A DNA stretch of 64,000 bases from Ascochyta rabiei (lineage: Eukaryota; Ascomycota; Dothideomycetes; Pleosporales; Didymellaceae): assembly GCF_004011695.2 (NCBI RefSeq), contig NC_082424.1, positions 124,001 through 188,000 of the forward strand, in the 5' to 3' direction. Shown in pieces: positions 1-10,272 of this stretch (the stretch's first letter is position 1; the number at the start of each line of letters is the position of its first letter). Below the pieces are notes generated by a model, which was not told where the DNA came from, did no database searches, and saw only the letters and a program-made list of their open reading frames with translations. A program made the translations under genes and the position numbers.

Positions 1-101
1 TTGATCCTCAGGGAGGCCTGCTCGTATCTTGTGGACTAAACACAACGTCCGTTCATTGCCATCCGCGAATGGTGTCCAAAAACATTGGTCCTTGCCATTC
101 A

Positions 102-1844
102 TCACTTCTCGGCCTCTACCATGCTCTCGTGGCTTCCTACACTCTCCAATCCCATCTTGCTTGTGTCATACCCATTCGCGCTCAAATACTCCCTGAAGTT
201 GACGTCCTCTTGATCGATTGTATCTTGTCCAATATGCGGCAGCAACAGGACCAACCCGGCGGCGAGAAAAGCCAGCGAACTGGCAACGAAGAACGGATTA
301 CGACCTGCCGCGATCTCATCCTCACCAGCTGCGGTTTGGAGCGCTTGAAGTGCATAGGATCCAGCGAAGGCGCCAATCTTGCCCACCGCAGCTGCGATGC
401 CGTAATATTGACCCCTGCGCAGTATCAGTCACGATCTATTCGTACAGCTGGAGATGAGAATGAAGCACGAACCTGATACCCGTGGCACACGTCTTACTTG
501 CAACAAGGCCTATATTGTCGCCGGGCCCAAACTCCCCCAGAGCAAGGAAAACTCCATAAACTACAACAAAGCCCGCAACATTCTCTGGCTTTTTCAACCA
601 CGGGTAGCACCCCGCCATGATGAAGCCAATGATTCCCTGCAGCGTAACGCCAATAAAGAGCGTCTTTTTGGGGCCCATGGATGGTAAATCGGCGACAAAA
701 GCTCCAGCCAGACATCCAGGCATGTAGAAGAAATTGATCAAGATGTTCCATGCGAGACTCTTCCACAGCGGTGCGGTCTTACCCAGGAGGTTGGCGAGGA
801 TGGAGGATGCATAGATGCCAAACGAGTAGGCACTGAAGTCGTAGATGAACCAGATGATGCTGACAATGGACAGTCTGAACCAATAATACCGTGCAATCAA
901 CAACCACGGCGTCTGGGTCTTGGCTAGGCTCTCTCGTTTGAACGCCTCCGGCTCCTGGAGCTTCAGACGCAGATAAAGTAAGGATAGAGGTGGGATGATG
1001 CCAATGCCAAGGCACACGCGCCAGGCGACCCGCAAATGGTTCTCGCCGGTGATGACGACGACGACGGTGGCGACGATGGCAGAGATGAAGAACGCAAGGT
1101 CGATCTGCACGTTCGTGAAGAGGATGAACCACTTGTTACGGCTACCGGATTTGAGCTCTCCAGTGGACTCGGCACAGCCTACACTGCCAGCTGGATATTC
1201 GCCGCCGATGCCTATTACAGTCGTTAATAAAGCTTCCTCCAGGACGACGACACAACTGGGGAAAGGGTGTTGCTTACCGATACCCAGGAAAAAGCGGTAT
1301 GCAACAAGAGCTGAAAGCAAGCCTGATGGGCTGCCGCCTGCGCCATACGAGCCTGTGCCGAGTGCAGCGAAGAGAATGATTATAATCGTCGATACGAAGA
1401 GTGACCATTTACGCGAGAAGTGGTCAGACGTATAACCAAAAAACAGCATACCAACGACCGTACCAGCGAAAGTGATACTCGCTACGTTCGCCTGGGCGGA
1501 AGATCTCTTGTAAGCTTCTGGATAGATGCGTGAGAGCATGGTGTTGACTGGACCGATGATCTGGAGAATTGTCAGTCTCTATCAGAGAGCACAGGGTGCC
1601 TTGGAAGTAAGCCGCATGGGAGACTTGAGATGGTCCTTGGGCCGTGCTGCATAGGGAAGATGTTGCGTTGGGATTGTCGTACGTTGTTGAGGTATCCGTC
1701 GCTGAAAAGTCCAGCACCGCACGCGATTACTGGCCAGAGTCGCTCCCATCTCGATTTCTCAACATTCGCAACGCTGGTCTGTCGCTCGGCTTCGTCATTG
1801 CTCGAGTCACGGAGTTTGGCAGGCACTTCTTTTGCAGAAGCCAT
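102..1844 (-). CDS. GIT1-like phosphate / glycerophosphodiester MFS permease, 4 exons
   Basis: Predicted plasma-membrane symporter of the major facilitator superfamily, PHS/GIT1 branch, which imports inorganic phosphate or glycerophosphoinositol with protons. Exons 1844-1683, 1560-1278, 1211-473 and 414-102 join with GT-AG introns into 498 codons. The start MASAKEVPAK is an ATG and exon 1 ends exactly in phase at GYLNN. The phase-1 intron 1277-1212 restores the family signature FFLGIGIGGEYPAGSV, which is otherwise split by 22 extra codons. About 12 hydrophobic segments are visible, with a WERLWPVIACGAGLFSDGY start and a GQYYGIAAAVGKIGAFAGS segment near TM10-11, typical of GIT1 relatives. The substrate (phosphate, GroPIns or another glycerophosphodiester) cannot be read from the sequence. 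The gene stands alone, convergent with nothing in the window. Confidence 0.9.
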
Positions 1845-4271
1845 GGCTGATGAGTGTAAAGTGCCAAGGGGGAGCACGATGTGAGGCAGGCAAGCACACA
1901 GGTCAAGCTTTATTGCGCAAAGTTGCGTATAGATTCGTCCAAGGCGGTACAAATGTCGAAAATCAGGTCTTGCGCAGAGCCGCAACGACTTCGACGGACG
2001 ACAGCGGTGATCTGCTCTTTATGCAAGTGCGGTCAAGCTGCCCCTCGCATCTGGTTGGTTGCCCTGGTCCCGCATTTGGTGCCACCCAAACGTTGGAGTG
2101 ATCTCCGGTTCTTGCCTCTTGCGACTCCCAACGAGCATTGCATACTTTTGCTTGGTAAGTGTAGCCAGTCGGAGAGGATGAAGAAATTGACGGAGGGCGG
2201 CGCGTCTCGTGGGCTACGCTCGAAATGGTGCCTAGTGTGCCGTGTGCATGTGCACATGTCCGGCGGGAATATCGAGTGTGGCTGAAAGCTTTGCTATCGT
2301 CGTCAACTCTGCGAAGCAAGCAGGCGTTTTCTACAGATGCTGTGGTCTCATCCAGCATGTGGCTTACAACACGATTGAGCTGAACAATTGCTTAATGACG
2401 TCTTGCGAGTGCCGCATCCAAGTCCATCGTCAAGCTTTCTTGTCGCCATGATAAGCCTCCTGCAGCATCAGCGGACGGCGGAGCTAACTGTGTCTAGCGC
2501 AACCTTGGGTCCTGGCAAAGCTTGTCCTACCGTCTCGCTCTCTGATCTTGAACACAGAAGAAGGACCACGTAAGACCGTTGAGATTGGCTTTGAAAAGCA
2601 TTGAATGTCGATGGTCGTCTCCTCTTATGACAAATTTTCTCGCGGAAAGCATCAGCGGACGCTGGATATGTTGAGCAAAAGAGCGTGCGAGATACAAGAC
2701 GAATATCGAAGATGTTCGCAGGACAAAGCAAGTATTCTGCCCAAGAACTTGGGACGGAGTGTAGTGGTAAGGGGGGTTGTGATCCTTTGTGTCTACCACC
2801 TGTCCACGTGGAGCCTTGACGTAGGAAGAGCTTGGCCCTAGAGGCAGCTTGTCGTTACGTGTAAAGTGGATACGGTCCTTTTGCGGTATACCAAGCGCGT
2901 TCGGGCCGCGTTCGTGGAGTGTTGCCGAATACCCTCATTCTTTGCTCGTCTGTCGACGCTGTGGTACAGTATTATCGTGCCTGCTCTTGCCGCCAGCGTG
3001 CGCGCTGACGCTACTCTCACCTTTGAAGGCTGGAGGCTGCAAGTCTGCCTTGGACTCGCCGTCAACCCTGCAGCGAAGGCACAACGTCACCATCAACACC
3101 CTGCAGTGCGCCATGGTTCTGATATTATGGCCGACAGAAGAAGGGCCATGACACAAACGGCATGACTCAGGCTCGCGACACTTGCCCTGGGGACGAGTGC
3201 GACAAGCCAACAACGACGGGCTGCGCCCGCCGCTCTTTGTGACGAGCGAACGACGACACCATCGGTGATCTCCAGGCCAATGTTTGGTTTGCACAGGGCT
3301 CGCCGTCCGTGTGCGAGCAGAACTACGGGAATACGGTAACCAACAGCTCATCGCCATCGGCATCGGATCTGCATGGCCGGCTGCACGCGAAGTGTCCAAC
3401 GCTCGAAGGCTCCATTATTGCAAGGTCTGAAACGATCTGAAAGCTCTTGCAGCAGTCCAAGACGTGTTCCATTGCTCCAGCCTCCAGGTACGGAACCTAA
3501 GATAGGCAGAGCTAGGCTGGCGGTGGGCCAGGATCAACACGCCAACATGCATGCAGGCCTGGGCGTGACAGAACGGAAAGGGTAAGGCGGCAAAACATGG
3601 TTCGCGTGGTTCGCGAACGGCAATGCTCCACGGGGAATCATTGTGCAATGTGCATGCTGTTCGTCGCTATTGTCTCACCAACAAACAACAACCAACACCA
3701 ATGCCCTGCACCAGGACGCAATCTGCCAACCACATTGGGTTGCCAATCAACCGCCACACATCATCACCGATGCTCGCCTTGATATCTGCAGCCCCGCCGC
3801 GCTGCTTCCAAGAGCGAGCTTCTGGCCGTCAGGGCCACTTGGAGGCATTGCGCTTACGGCGTAGGCAAAGTGGACATCGGTGTCCGAACACGATCCCACA
3901 CCCAATGCCACGGGATTTCCTTGCCCGTTATCACTGATCTGGCTAGCCCAGGTAGGAGAGCCCTGGATCAGCGCACGACCTAGACAGTTCAGTGCATGCA
4001 GGGTAGTTCCATCCCATGGACATGGTGAGGCACAGCGACTCCGTGCTAAGACACCAAGCTTCGGTTCGCCGTCGTTTGATCGTTGGCTCATCTGCTGTTC
4101 TTAAGCTCCCCACACTCTCTCGTCCTTTCGAGACTCCGTCCACTCGGTACGGCTGTAATGTAGAACAGTTGCGGCGCAAAGAACACCGCACCTCCAACAG
4201 CACATTCGTCCTCGTCGCCTCCGCGTTTCGGATGAGTAGAACAGCGGTGCTGGAACCTCTCCTCAACGAGC
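1845..4271. other. 2.4-kb intergenic space without a recognisable gene
   Basis: Only short overlapping open frames of up to about 150 codons occur on both strands. None has a recognisable domain or a convincing splice pattern. It must hold the promoters of the GIT1-like gene (right to left) and of the PTH11-like gene (left to right). I see no tandem repeat or transposon terminus here. Confidence 0.6.
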
Positions 4272-5799
4272 ATGACTACGTCACCAGCAGACGCAAGAAA
4301 TGATCCGCGAAACGCGAACCTGCCTCTGGTAAATCAGCCTCAGACGATCATCGGAACGGCAATCACGTTTCTGGTAAGTCACAGTATGTCTTTCTCACGC
4401 CAATGATGCGTTGCTTACCCACGTCTCTAGGTACTTGCCATTGTAGCAGCAAGCCTGCGGCTTTGGAGTCGTGTTCGGGATCGCCTCTGCGGCTGGGACG
4501 ATGCATTTGTCTTCCTTGCAGGCTTCGCTAGCATCGCCGGCGAAAGCATGGTCTGCCTGAGTATGTCTTTATTATATACCCTGAGCTTGTTCGTTTCTAA
4601 TCCTGAGATAGTGCCGTATGACGGGCTCGGGTTGCACTTCTACACCCTCAGCAGCAGCGAGAAGGAAGCTTACTTCAAGGTCACAGCACCGCGCGCAACG
4701 ATTGAATATGAGCTGACTGGCTCTGCAGCATATATGGGCAAGCAATGTTGCCTACTGCGCTAGCACCACCTTCATCAAGCTAGCCATCTTGTTCCAGTAT
4801 ATGCGACTTTTCGACGAAACAACGACCTCCACCACCTCGTCTCGGTACCATCTTGCGCGGAAGTGTATCTGGTCTGTCATTATTATTTCTGCCATGTGGG
4901 GGTTCTCGTTCTTCATTCTAGCACTCTTCCCTTGCCAGCCAATTGCGAAGAACTGGAATCCAACGTTGCCAGGCAAATGCGTGGGCTGGGGAACAAAGGA
5001 CCCCGACCAATTCTTCCGTATGTGGGTCGCTCAAGCTGCCACCAACATGTTCCTCGATATCATCGTCCTGTTGCTGCCTCTGCCGTTTCTCGGCATCTTA
5101 CGGCTCGCAGGCAAAAGTAGGGCAGCGCTCATCGCTCTTTTCGCCTTGGGTGGAGTGTAGGTTTTCTTACTCCTTCTCGAAGTCATATTCTGACCCTCTG
5201 CCAGTGTCGCTGTTATGTCGATAGGCCGCATGGTATCTCTCTGTATCGACCGCGCCGGCACTGTTCCCGTCCTCGACATGTCGTACCACACCCCTGTTGT
5301 GTTCATCTTTAGCATCCTCGAAGTCAACATCGCCATCTTGTGCGCGTCGATTCCTACTTTCTGGCCCATCATCAGCTCCTTCGCGGCCAACAGAATCCTC
5401 GTTGTCAATGAGGTCCTCGTCCACGTCGAAGAGTACCCAAAGCCGAACCTTGACGGCCAGCCGGGCATCGGGCTCGCGGAGCAGGGCGCGTGGAAGTCTC
5501 TACCTGAGTCACCAGGTGTTCAGACGCAGCAGCCAAGTCGTTTGGGTGCAATTGTGCGGAAGTTCGACCAGAGGCCCAGCAAAGAGCCGCATGCTGGCGC
5601 AAAGCACAAGAACAAAAGCAGCGTGGCGTCCTCTGTGGGAAAGGCATTAACGCGACCTGAACTGAACGGCTCCGCCCCGCGGTCAAGCCAGGAGTCGCAG
5701 CACATTTTGTACCCGGCGACGAGCCGGGATTCGACGAGTTTGACAAAAAGCGATTACGACTGGTTTGCAGAGCTTGACAGAGATTGCGTGGGCAAGTGA
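4272..5799 (+). CDS. PTH11-like seven-transmembrane protein (fungal rhodopsin domain), 5 exons
   Basis: Integral membrane protein of the fungus-specific PTH11-like / rhodopsin-fold family, whose members are GPCR-like sensors or unassigned membrane proteins. Exons 4272-4373, 4431-4560, 4612-4679, 4729-5156 and 5205-5799 give 440 codons with consistent phases. Seven hydrophobic segments follow in order: TIIGTAITFLVLAIVAA, the DDAFVFLAGFASIAG helix after the diagnostic GWDD, WASNVAYCASTTFIKLAIL, IWSVIIISAMWGFSFFILA, NMFLDIIVLLLPLPFLGIL, ALIALFALGGVVAVMSI, and VFIFSILEVNIAILCASIP. The DIIVLLLPLP and TFWPII motifs are typical of the family. No CFEM cysteine domain precedes TM1, so it is the short, non-CFEM class. 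The C-terminal 150 residues are hydrophilic and presumably cytosolic. Ligand and pathway are unknown. Confidence 0.88.
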
Positions 5800-7106
5800 A
5801 CGACGACAAAGATCGATAAAGGCGAAGATCCGTTCAACAAAAGACGGCGGTCAGAGACATGAGGCGCAGAGATACTAGTTGCTACAATGTCAATACCTCG
5901 GTGGTCAGATCTACCCATCAACACAAGACCAACCCGCACAACCCAGAACTTTTGAACGTCCACAATCATCATCTGAAAAATAAATCACTGCTCACGATGG
6001 ACTCCGGCTTCTGCGCGCATCTCAGAGACCAGAGTCCGTTCCTTCCTGAACGCGAAGACGACATGCCCACCCGATCCCGCCTGCGCACGACCCAGTCTCC
6101 ATAACTGCGTTTACGCACATCGCTTGTGTACCACCTCGTAAGCGGCCCATCCGCCACATCTCTTCAGCAACACCGTCCCGCACGGCTCCATGATTCAATC
6201 CGTATGTCTACCTTTATGTACACACAAGGCTTCTGTATCCCGCAGGGGAACCATCCAGCACGTCGCGTCTCGTACAAGCGCTATGCCAATTCCTTCCATC
6301 GGGCATGTGACGAACACCGTCTTGTCTGCTGTTGTTGACGGCAGTGGGTTTCGCGCGGTTGGCGTGACGGTGGGGACACCGGGCCAGCGCTAATTAGTCG
6401 GTGTAGGGTCGGTTGTGGATAGAGTAGCTGCACAGTCCGAAATCGTAGAAGGGGTACAGTGGAGCCAAGCAAGGCGTTCGATATCAGCGTGGCTGTTCTT
6501 CCCTCGTCGTAGCGGAAGTAATCGGGGGTTACAGCAAGAGTGAAAAGGATGATAAAGACAGCTATAGGCGCATACTAGCTTAATTGCTGTAGGTTGGGCT
6601 GGGCTTGGTCTGGGTATTCTTACCCTCTCATCTCATCTAGCAGGACCGTTTGGGTTGTCTTTGTCTGTCTTGTAACATCGGTGTCATCTACCACTCTTAC
6701 AACCTTTAGGCTTGGCGCAGAGTACCACACTCCTCCAACCCCCTGGCCTGCCTGCTACGTTCCCATCTACAGCCCTCCGGCTACCGTCGAGTCCGAGACG
6801 ACGACTGTCGGGAATCTGTCTGGTGCTGTCGAAATCCATACAAACGCGGGTGAGTGTTGTTTTTGCATCCAGGGAGACACGTGTAGATATGTGTATGGGT
6901 ATGTGTAGATAATTTATTTACTCTCCCTACATCATGCAGATGCGGTGCTAGATCGAAACGTGCAAGACCAGCCGTTCTGCCATCCAGCAAGCACAACCAC
7001 GACTGCAACCCCAATCCACCCCTCCCACCCCACGAGCGCATCGCCCTTCAACCCTCAACCCATTTCCAAACACCGCACACTCGACGGCGCAAAGACGTAA
7101 AGACAC
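5800..7106. other. Intergenic space between two convergent genes
   Basis: No open frame longer than about 105 codons has an ATG start and a recognisable domain. The segment 6580-7040 is pyrimidine-rich on the plus strand, with short GTGTAG/TGTGTATGG runs around 6885-6910. It contains the 3' ends of the PTH11-like gene and of the alanine aminotransferase gene. I see nothing else that I can support. Confidence 0.5.
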
Positions 7107-8635
7107 TCACTTGAACTCCTTCATGAACGCCTCGTGGAACTTGACCAGCCTCTCGGTCCAGTCGGTCCCCGGGGCGAGGAAGGTGGTGCGGAAGTGGAAG
7201 GTGCCCTCCTTCTGCCCGAAGCCGGTGCCGGCGACGGTGCAGACGCCCGTGGCGTCGAGCATGCGGAAGCAGTAGAATTCGTCGGGGGCGCAGCCTTCCT
7301 TCTTCGCCTGGGCGATGGCGCGCTCTGGGAGCGTGATGGTCGGGAAGAGGTACATTGAGCCCTGGAGAATCAGTCTGAGTGCAGTGATGCGAGGGGAAGA
7401 AAAGGGAAAGTAGGACTCACCTGCGGCTCGCCGACTTGGACACCCTCCATCTTCTTAAACGCCTCGTACAGGGCGTAGGCGCGCTTCTTCAGGCCGGCGA
7501 AAATGCCGTCGTACTCCTGCTTGTACAGCGCGTAGCTTGGCTCGCCCTCCTTGGGCGGGTTGACCATCATCTCGACGATGCACTGGCCCAGCACTGGCGG
7601 ACACAGCTGGATGGAGATGAACTTGTAGATCTCGGCCGCGACGTCTGGGTGGAAGCCGACGAGCTCGAAGTAGCCGCCGCGGTGGCCGCACTCGCCGACC
7701 ATGCCCTTGCTGACCGAGTGCAGCGAGGCCAGCTCGATGTGGTCGTACTCGCCAGGCGAGGCGTTCTGCAGGTCGCGCAGGGCCTTTTTGAAGGAGATGA
7801 ACTCGCCGATGAAGACGTTGGTCTGGTAGACTTCGTCTGCGATGACGACGAGCTTGTTCTTGGCGGCGAACTTGAGGACGGAGTGGATGTCCTCGGCGGG
7901 GAGCGAAGCGCCGGTGGGGTTGCCCGGGTTGATGATGCAGATGGCCTTGATGTCGGTGCCCTCGCTCTTGGCCTTGTCGTAGCTCTGCTGGATGGCGGCC
8001 ATGCTGGTGCCCCAGTTGGCGGCCTCGTCGAGGTAGTAGGGGACGCAGCGGGCGTCGAGGACGGACAGGGTGGCCGTGTACAGGGGGTACTGGGGGATGG
8101 GGACCATGACGCCCGTCTCGGGGGAAGCGCAGATGACGTGCAGCAGCGTGTTGACGCCGGACGAGGCGCCGTTGCTGAGGTAGACGTTGTCGACGGACGA
8201 GGGGTAGCCGTCGCGGCGCTCAATGTACTCGGCGACGGAGCGGCGGATGCCGGGGGCGCCCTGGGACTGCGAGTAGGCGCCGACGCTGTTGACCTCGCTC
8301 AGCAGCTTCCGGGCGCGCTGGATGACGTCGTTGGGGTAGCCCAGGGGGCCCGTCAGCACGTGCTCGTGCTCGAGCAGCAGCGGGTTCTCCAGCAGCGAGG
8401 CGACCTGGCGGAAGAAGGTGATGGGCTTCTGGTCCAGCTGCTGGGGGTTGCCGATGTTGGCGGCGATGACGGTGTCGAAGGGCAGGTCCTTGCCCTCGCC
8501 CCTGGCCAGCTTTGCGCGGTACTGCTCCGACCTGACGGCCAGCTCGCCGCGGACCGCATACTTGGCGGCGCGCACGTGTGGGTTGATGTTGTCGAGGGTG
8601 AGGACCGTCTCGGTCTCGGTGATGCCGGACGACAT
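7107..8635 (-). CDS. ALT1: Alanine aminotransferase (glutamate-pyruvate transaminase), 2 exons
   Basis: PLP-dependent class I/II aminotransferase converting alanine and 2-oxoglutarate to pyruvate and glutamate. Exons 8635-7421 and 7361-7107 (intron 59 bp, phase 0) give 489 codons, the usual length for eukaryotic ALT without a long presequence. Visible motifs: NIGNPQQLDQKPITFFRQV near residue 60 (typical of ALT), INPGNPTG at 235-242, ADEVYQ at 266-271 and the Schiff-base lysine K310 in SVSKG followed by GECGHRGGY. The C-terminal exon carries the GFGQKEGTFHFRTT block with the substrate-carboxylate arginine. The ATG at 8635 gives no clear mitochondrial presequence, so a cytosolic form is inferred. 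An upstream alternative start cannot be excluded. The gene is very GC-rich at third positions, which produces a long spurious antisense frame. Confidence 0.95.
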
Positions 8636-9314
8636 GGCTCGGCGGGGGGGAAGGTGCGGTGGCGACGGTGAAGGAAGGCGACAGGAGGCGGAGGGAGGGG
8701 CAGGCCTAGCGGATGCAAAGCGGGGCGCTGGAAGATGCGTGAGCTCGCCGGGTATGAAGAAACGAGCGCCCTACAACACAGTACAGTGTGCGTCGAGAAA
8801 GGCGCAGTGTGGCTCCGACTACAATTTGTGCTGGACAGCTGCCCCACTACCATGGAGGGGTTCCATGCAGCCATGCAGCCATGGAGACCCCTCACACCGC
8901 CCCCACCGGCCTCCAGGCGGCCACGGGAGAGAGGGTCATGGACGCAGCGCGAGAAGAAAACAAGGAAACGACGGATAGATACCTCCCAGTGCACATCCAG
9001 CGGCCGCCCTCGACGCCACGCATCGTGCCAGCCGGCCGCCCACGCGCTGGCAAAGGAGAGCCGATGACGGCGACATGGCCATGGCAGCCTGCTGTGGTAC
9101 CTAGCGGCCTTGCCCGCGGGTGAGTGGGGTGGGGGAGGAAATCAGTCGCGGCGACAATCGACATGGACATGGACATGGACATGGACATGGACAATCGACA
9201 GCTACGGCCAGGCACTAGTCTGCGCTGGGCTAGCTCTGCTCAGCTCTTGTATCTGCTCTGCGCCTCCACGTCCACGTCGTCTCCAGGGGTGTAGCGCGTT
9301 AAGAAGACGTGCGA
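8636..9314. other. Promoter region of the alanine aminotransferase gene and spacer
   Basis: It contains the upstream region of the aminotransferase gene and a GC-rich spacer. There is no supportable gene. Short self-similar runs of CCATG/CAGCCATG (8850-8885) and an ACATGG hexamer run precede the large 9-bp array. Confidence 0.5.
9161..9193. repeat. ACATGG hexamer microsatellite
   Basis: Five to six perfect copies of the hexamer ACATGG in tandem, just upstream of the 9-bp minisatellite. Confidence 0.9.
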
Positions 9315-9784
9315 AGGTGATTGAGGTGATTGAGGTGAGTGAGGTGAGTGAGGTGAGTGAGGTGAGTGAGGTGAGTGAGGTGAGTGAGGTGAGTGAGGTG
9401 AGTGAGGTGAGTGAGGTGAGTGAGGTGAGTGAGGTGAGTGAGGTGAGTGAGGTGAGTGAGGTGAGTAAGGTGAGTGAGGTAAGTGAGGTGAGTGAGGTAA
9501 GTGAGGTGAGTGAGGTGAGTGAGGTGAGTGAGGTGAGTGAGGTGAGTGAGGTGAGTGAGGTGAGTGAGGTGAGTAAGGTGAGTGAGGTAAGTGAGGTGAG
9601 TGAGGTAAGTGAGGTGAGTAAGGTGAGTGAGGTGATTGAGGTGATTGAGGTGATTGAGGTGATTAAGGTGATTGAGGTAAGTGAGGTGAGTGAGGTGAGT
9701 GAGGTGATTGAGGTGATTGAGGTGATTGAGGTGATTAAGGTGATTGAGATGCTCGAGGTGATGGAGGTAATTGAGGTGAGGTGA
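9315..9784. repeat. 9-bp minisatellite, consensus GAGGTGAGT, about 52 copies
   Basis: Uninterrupted tandem array of about 470 bp with unit GAGGTGAGT and a few substitution variants: ATT for AGT, TAAG for TGAG, GGTAAG for GGTGAG. Variant units are clustered and repeated as blocks, for example the TAAGGTGAGTGAGGTAAG block at about 9463-9505 recurs at about 9573-9615. This implies growth by duplication of multi-unit segments. The array stays open in one frame on each strand (Ser-Glu-Val on plus, His-Leu-Thr on minus) because the unit length is a multiple of three, so neither frame is evidence of a protein. It lies between the 5' side of the aminotransferase gene and the 3' end of RPN7. Confidence 0.97.
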
Positions 9785-10001
9785 GGTCAAGTAGTGTAGA
9801 TGCAGGCCGACAGCTGAAGAGGAGATGCATGACCTACCCGCCCTTGTGGCACCGTGCCCTGTCCTGTCCTGCACGTCCAAAATGCAGTGTAGATGCAATG
9901 CGGAGATACGGGAGCCACGGGCACGGCGTTTGGCCAAGCCATTCCGAGCGGATCCATTCGCCGCTAGCCATCTTGTGGTGTTGTTCTTTCAATCACGAAT
10001 A

Positions 10002-10140
10002 GGGTCTATTCACGTTGCTTCACATTCACGTCTATCTGCATCACCAATAGGGTCTATTGTCCACGTTGCTTCGCATTCACTCTTCCTGCATCACCAACAG
10101 GGTCCATTGTTCACGTGGCTTCGCATCCACCTCTTCCCCC
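10002..10140. repeat. About 49-bp tandem repeat, three degenerate copies
   Basis: Three imperfect copies starting near 10002, 10050 and 10100, each with a GGGTCTATT / GGGTCCATT start, an ACGTTGCTTC(A/G)CATTCAC core and a CTGCATCACCAA end. They lie 130-270 bp downstream of the RPN7 stop codon. Confidence 0.85.
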
Positions 10141-10272
10141 TACCCTTCATCAGTCATCATCCCGGACTATTTTCATGTGGTAGCTCTATTTCACGTAATG
10201 GTCGTTCGTCCAGCCTTTCGCCGACGACAAAGCCTATCCTCATCGGACCTGTCGTTCGTGACGGCAGCTCTC

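Noticed and set aside
2935..3399. 154-codon minus-strand frame in the first large spacer
   Set aside because: Arg/Ser/Cys-rich composition typical of GC-rich noncoding DNA, no domain.
6594..6912. Small Thr/Ser-rich secreted protein at 6.6-6.9 kb
   Set aside because: The frames lack an ATG start and there is no convincing signal peptide or splice structure.
7436..8671. 411-codon frame antisense to the alanine aminotransferase gene
   Set aside because: Shadow frame of a GC3-rich gene: Val/Leu/Gly/Asp-rich low-complexity translation without any domain.
9110..9937. Long open frames encoding Ser-Glu-Val or His-Leu-Thr repeats on both strands
   Set aside because: They are a direct consequence of a 9-bp tandem repeat whose length is a multiple of three; there is no start context, domain or unique flanking coding sequence.
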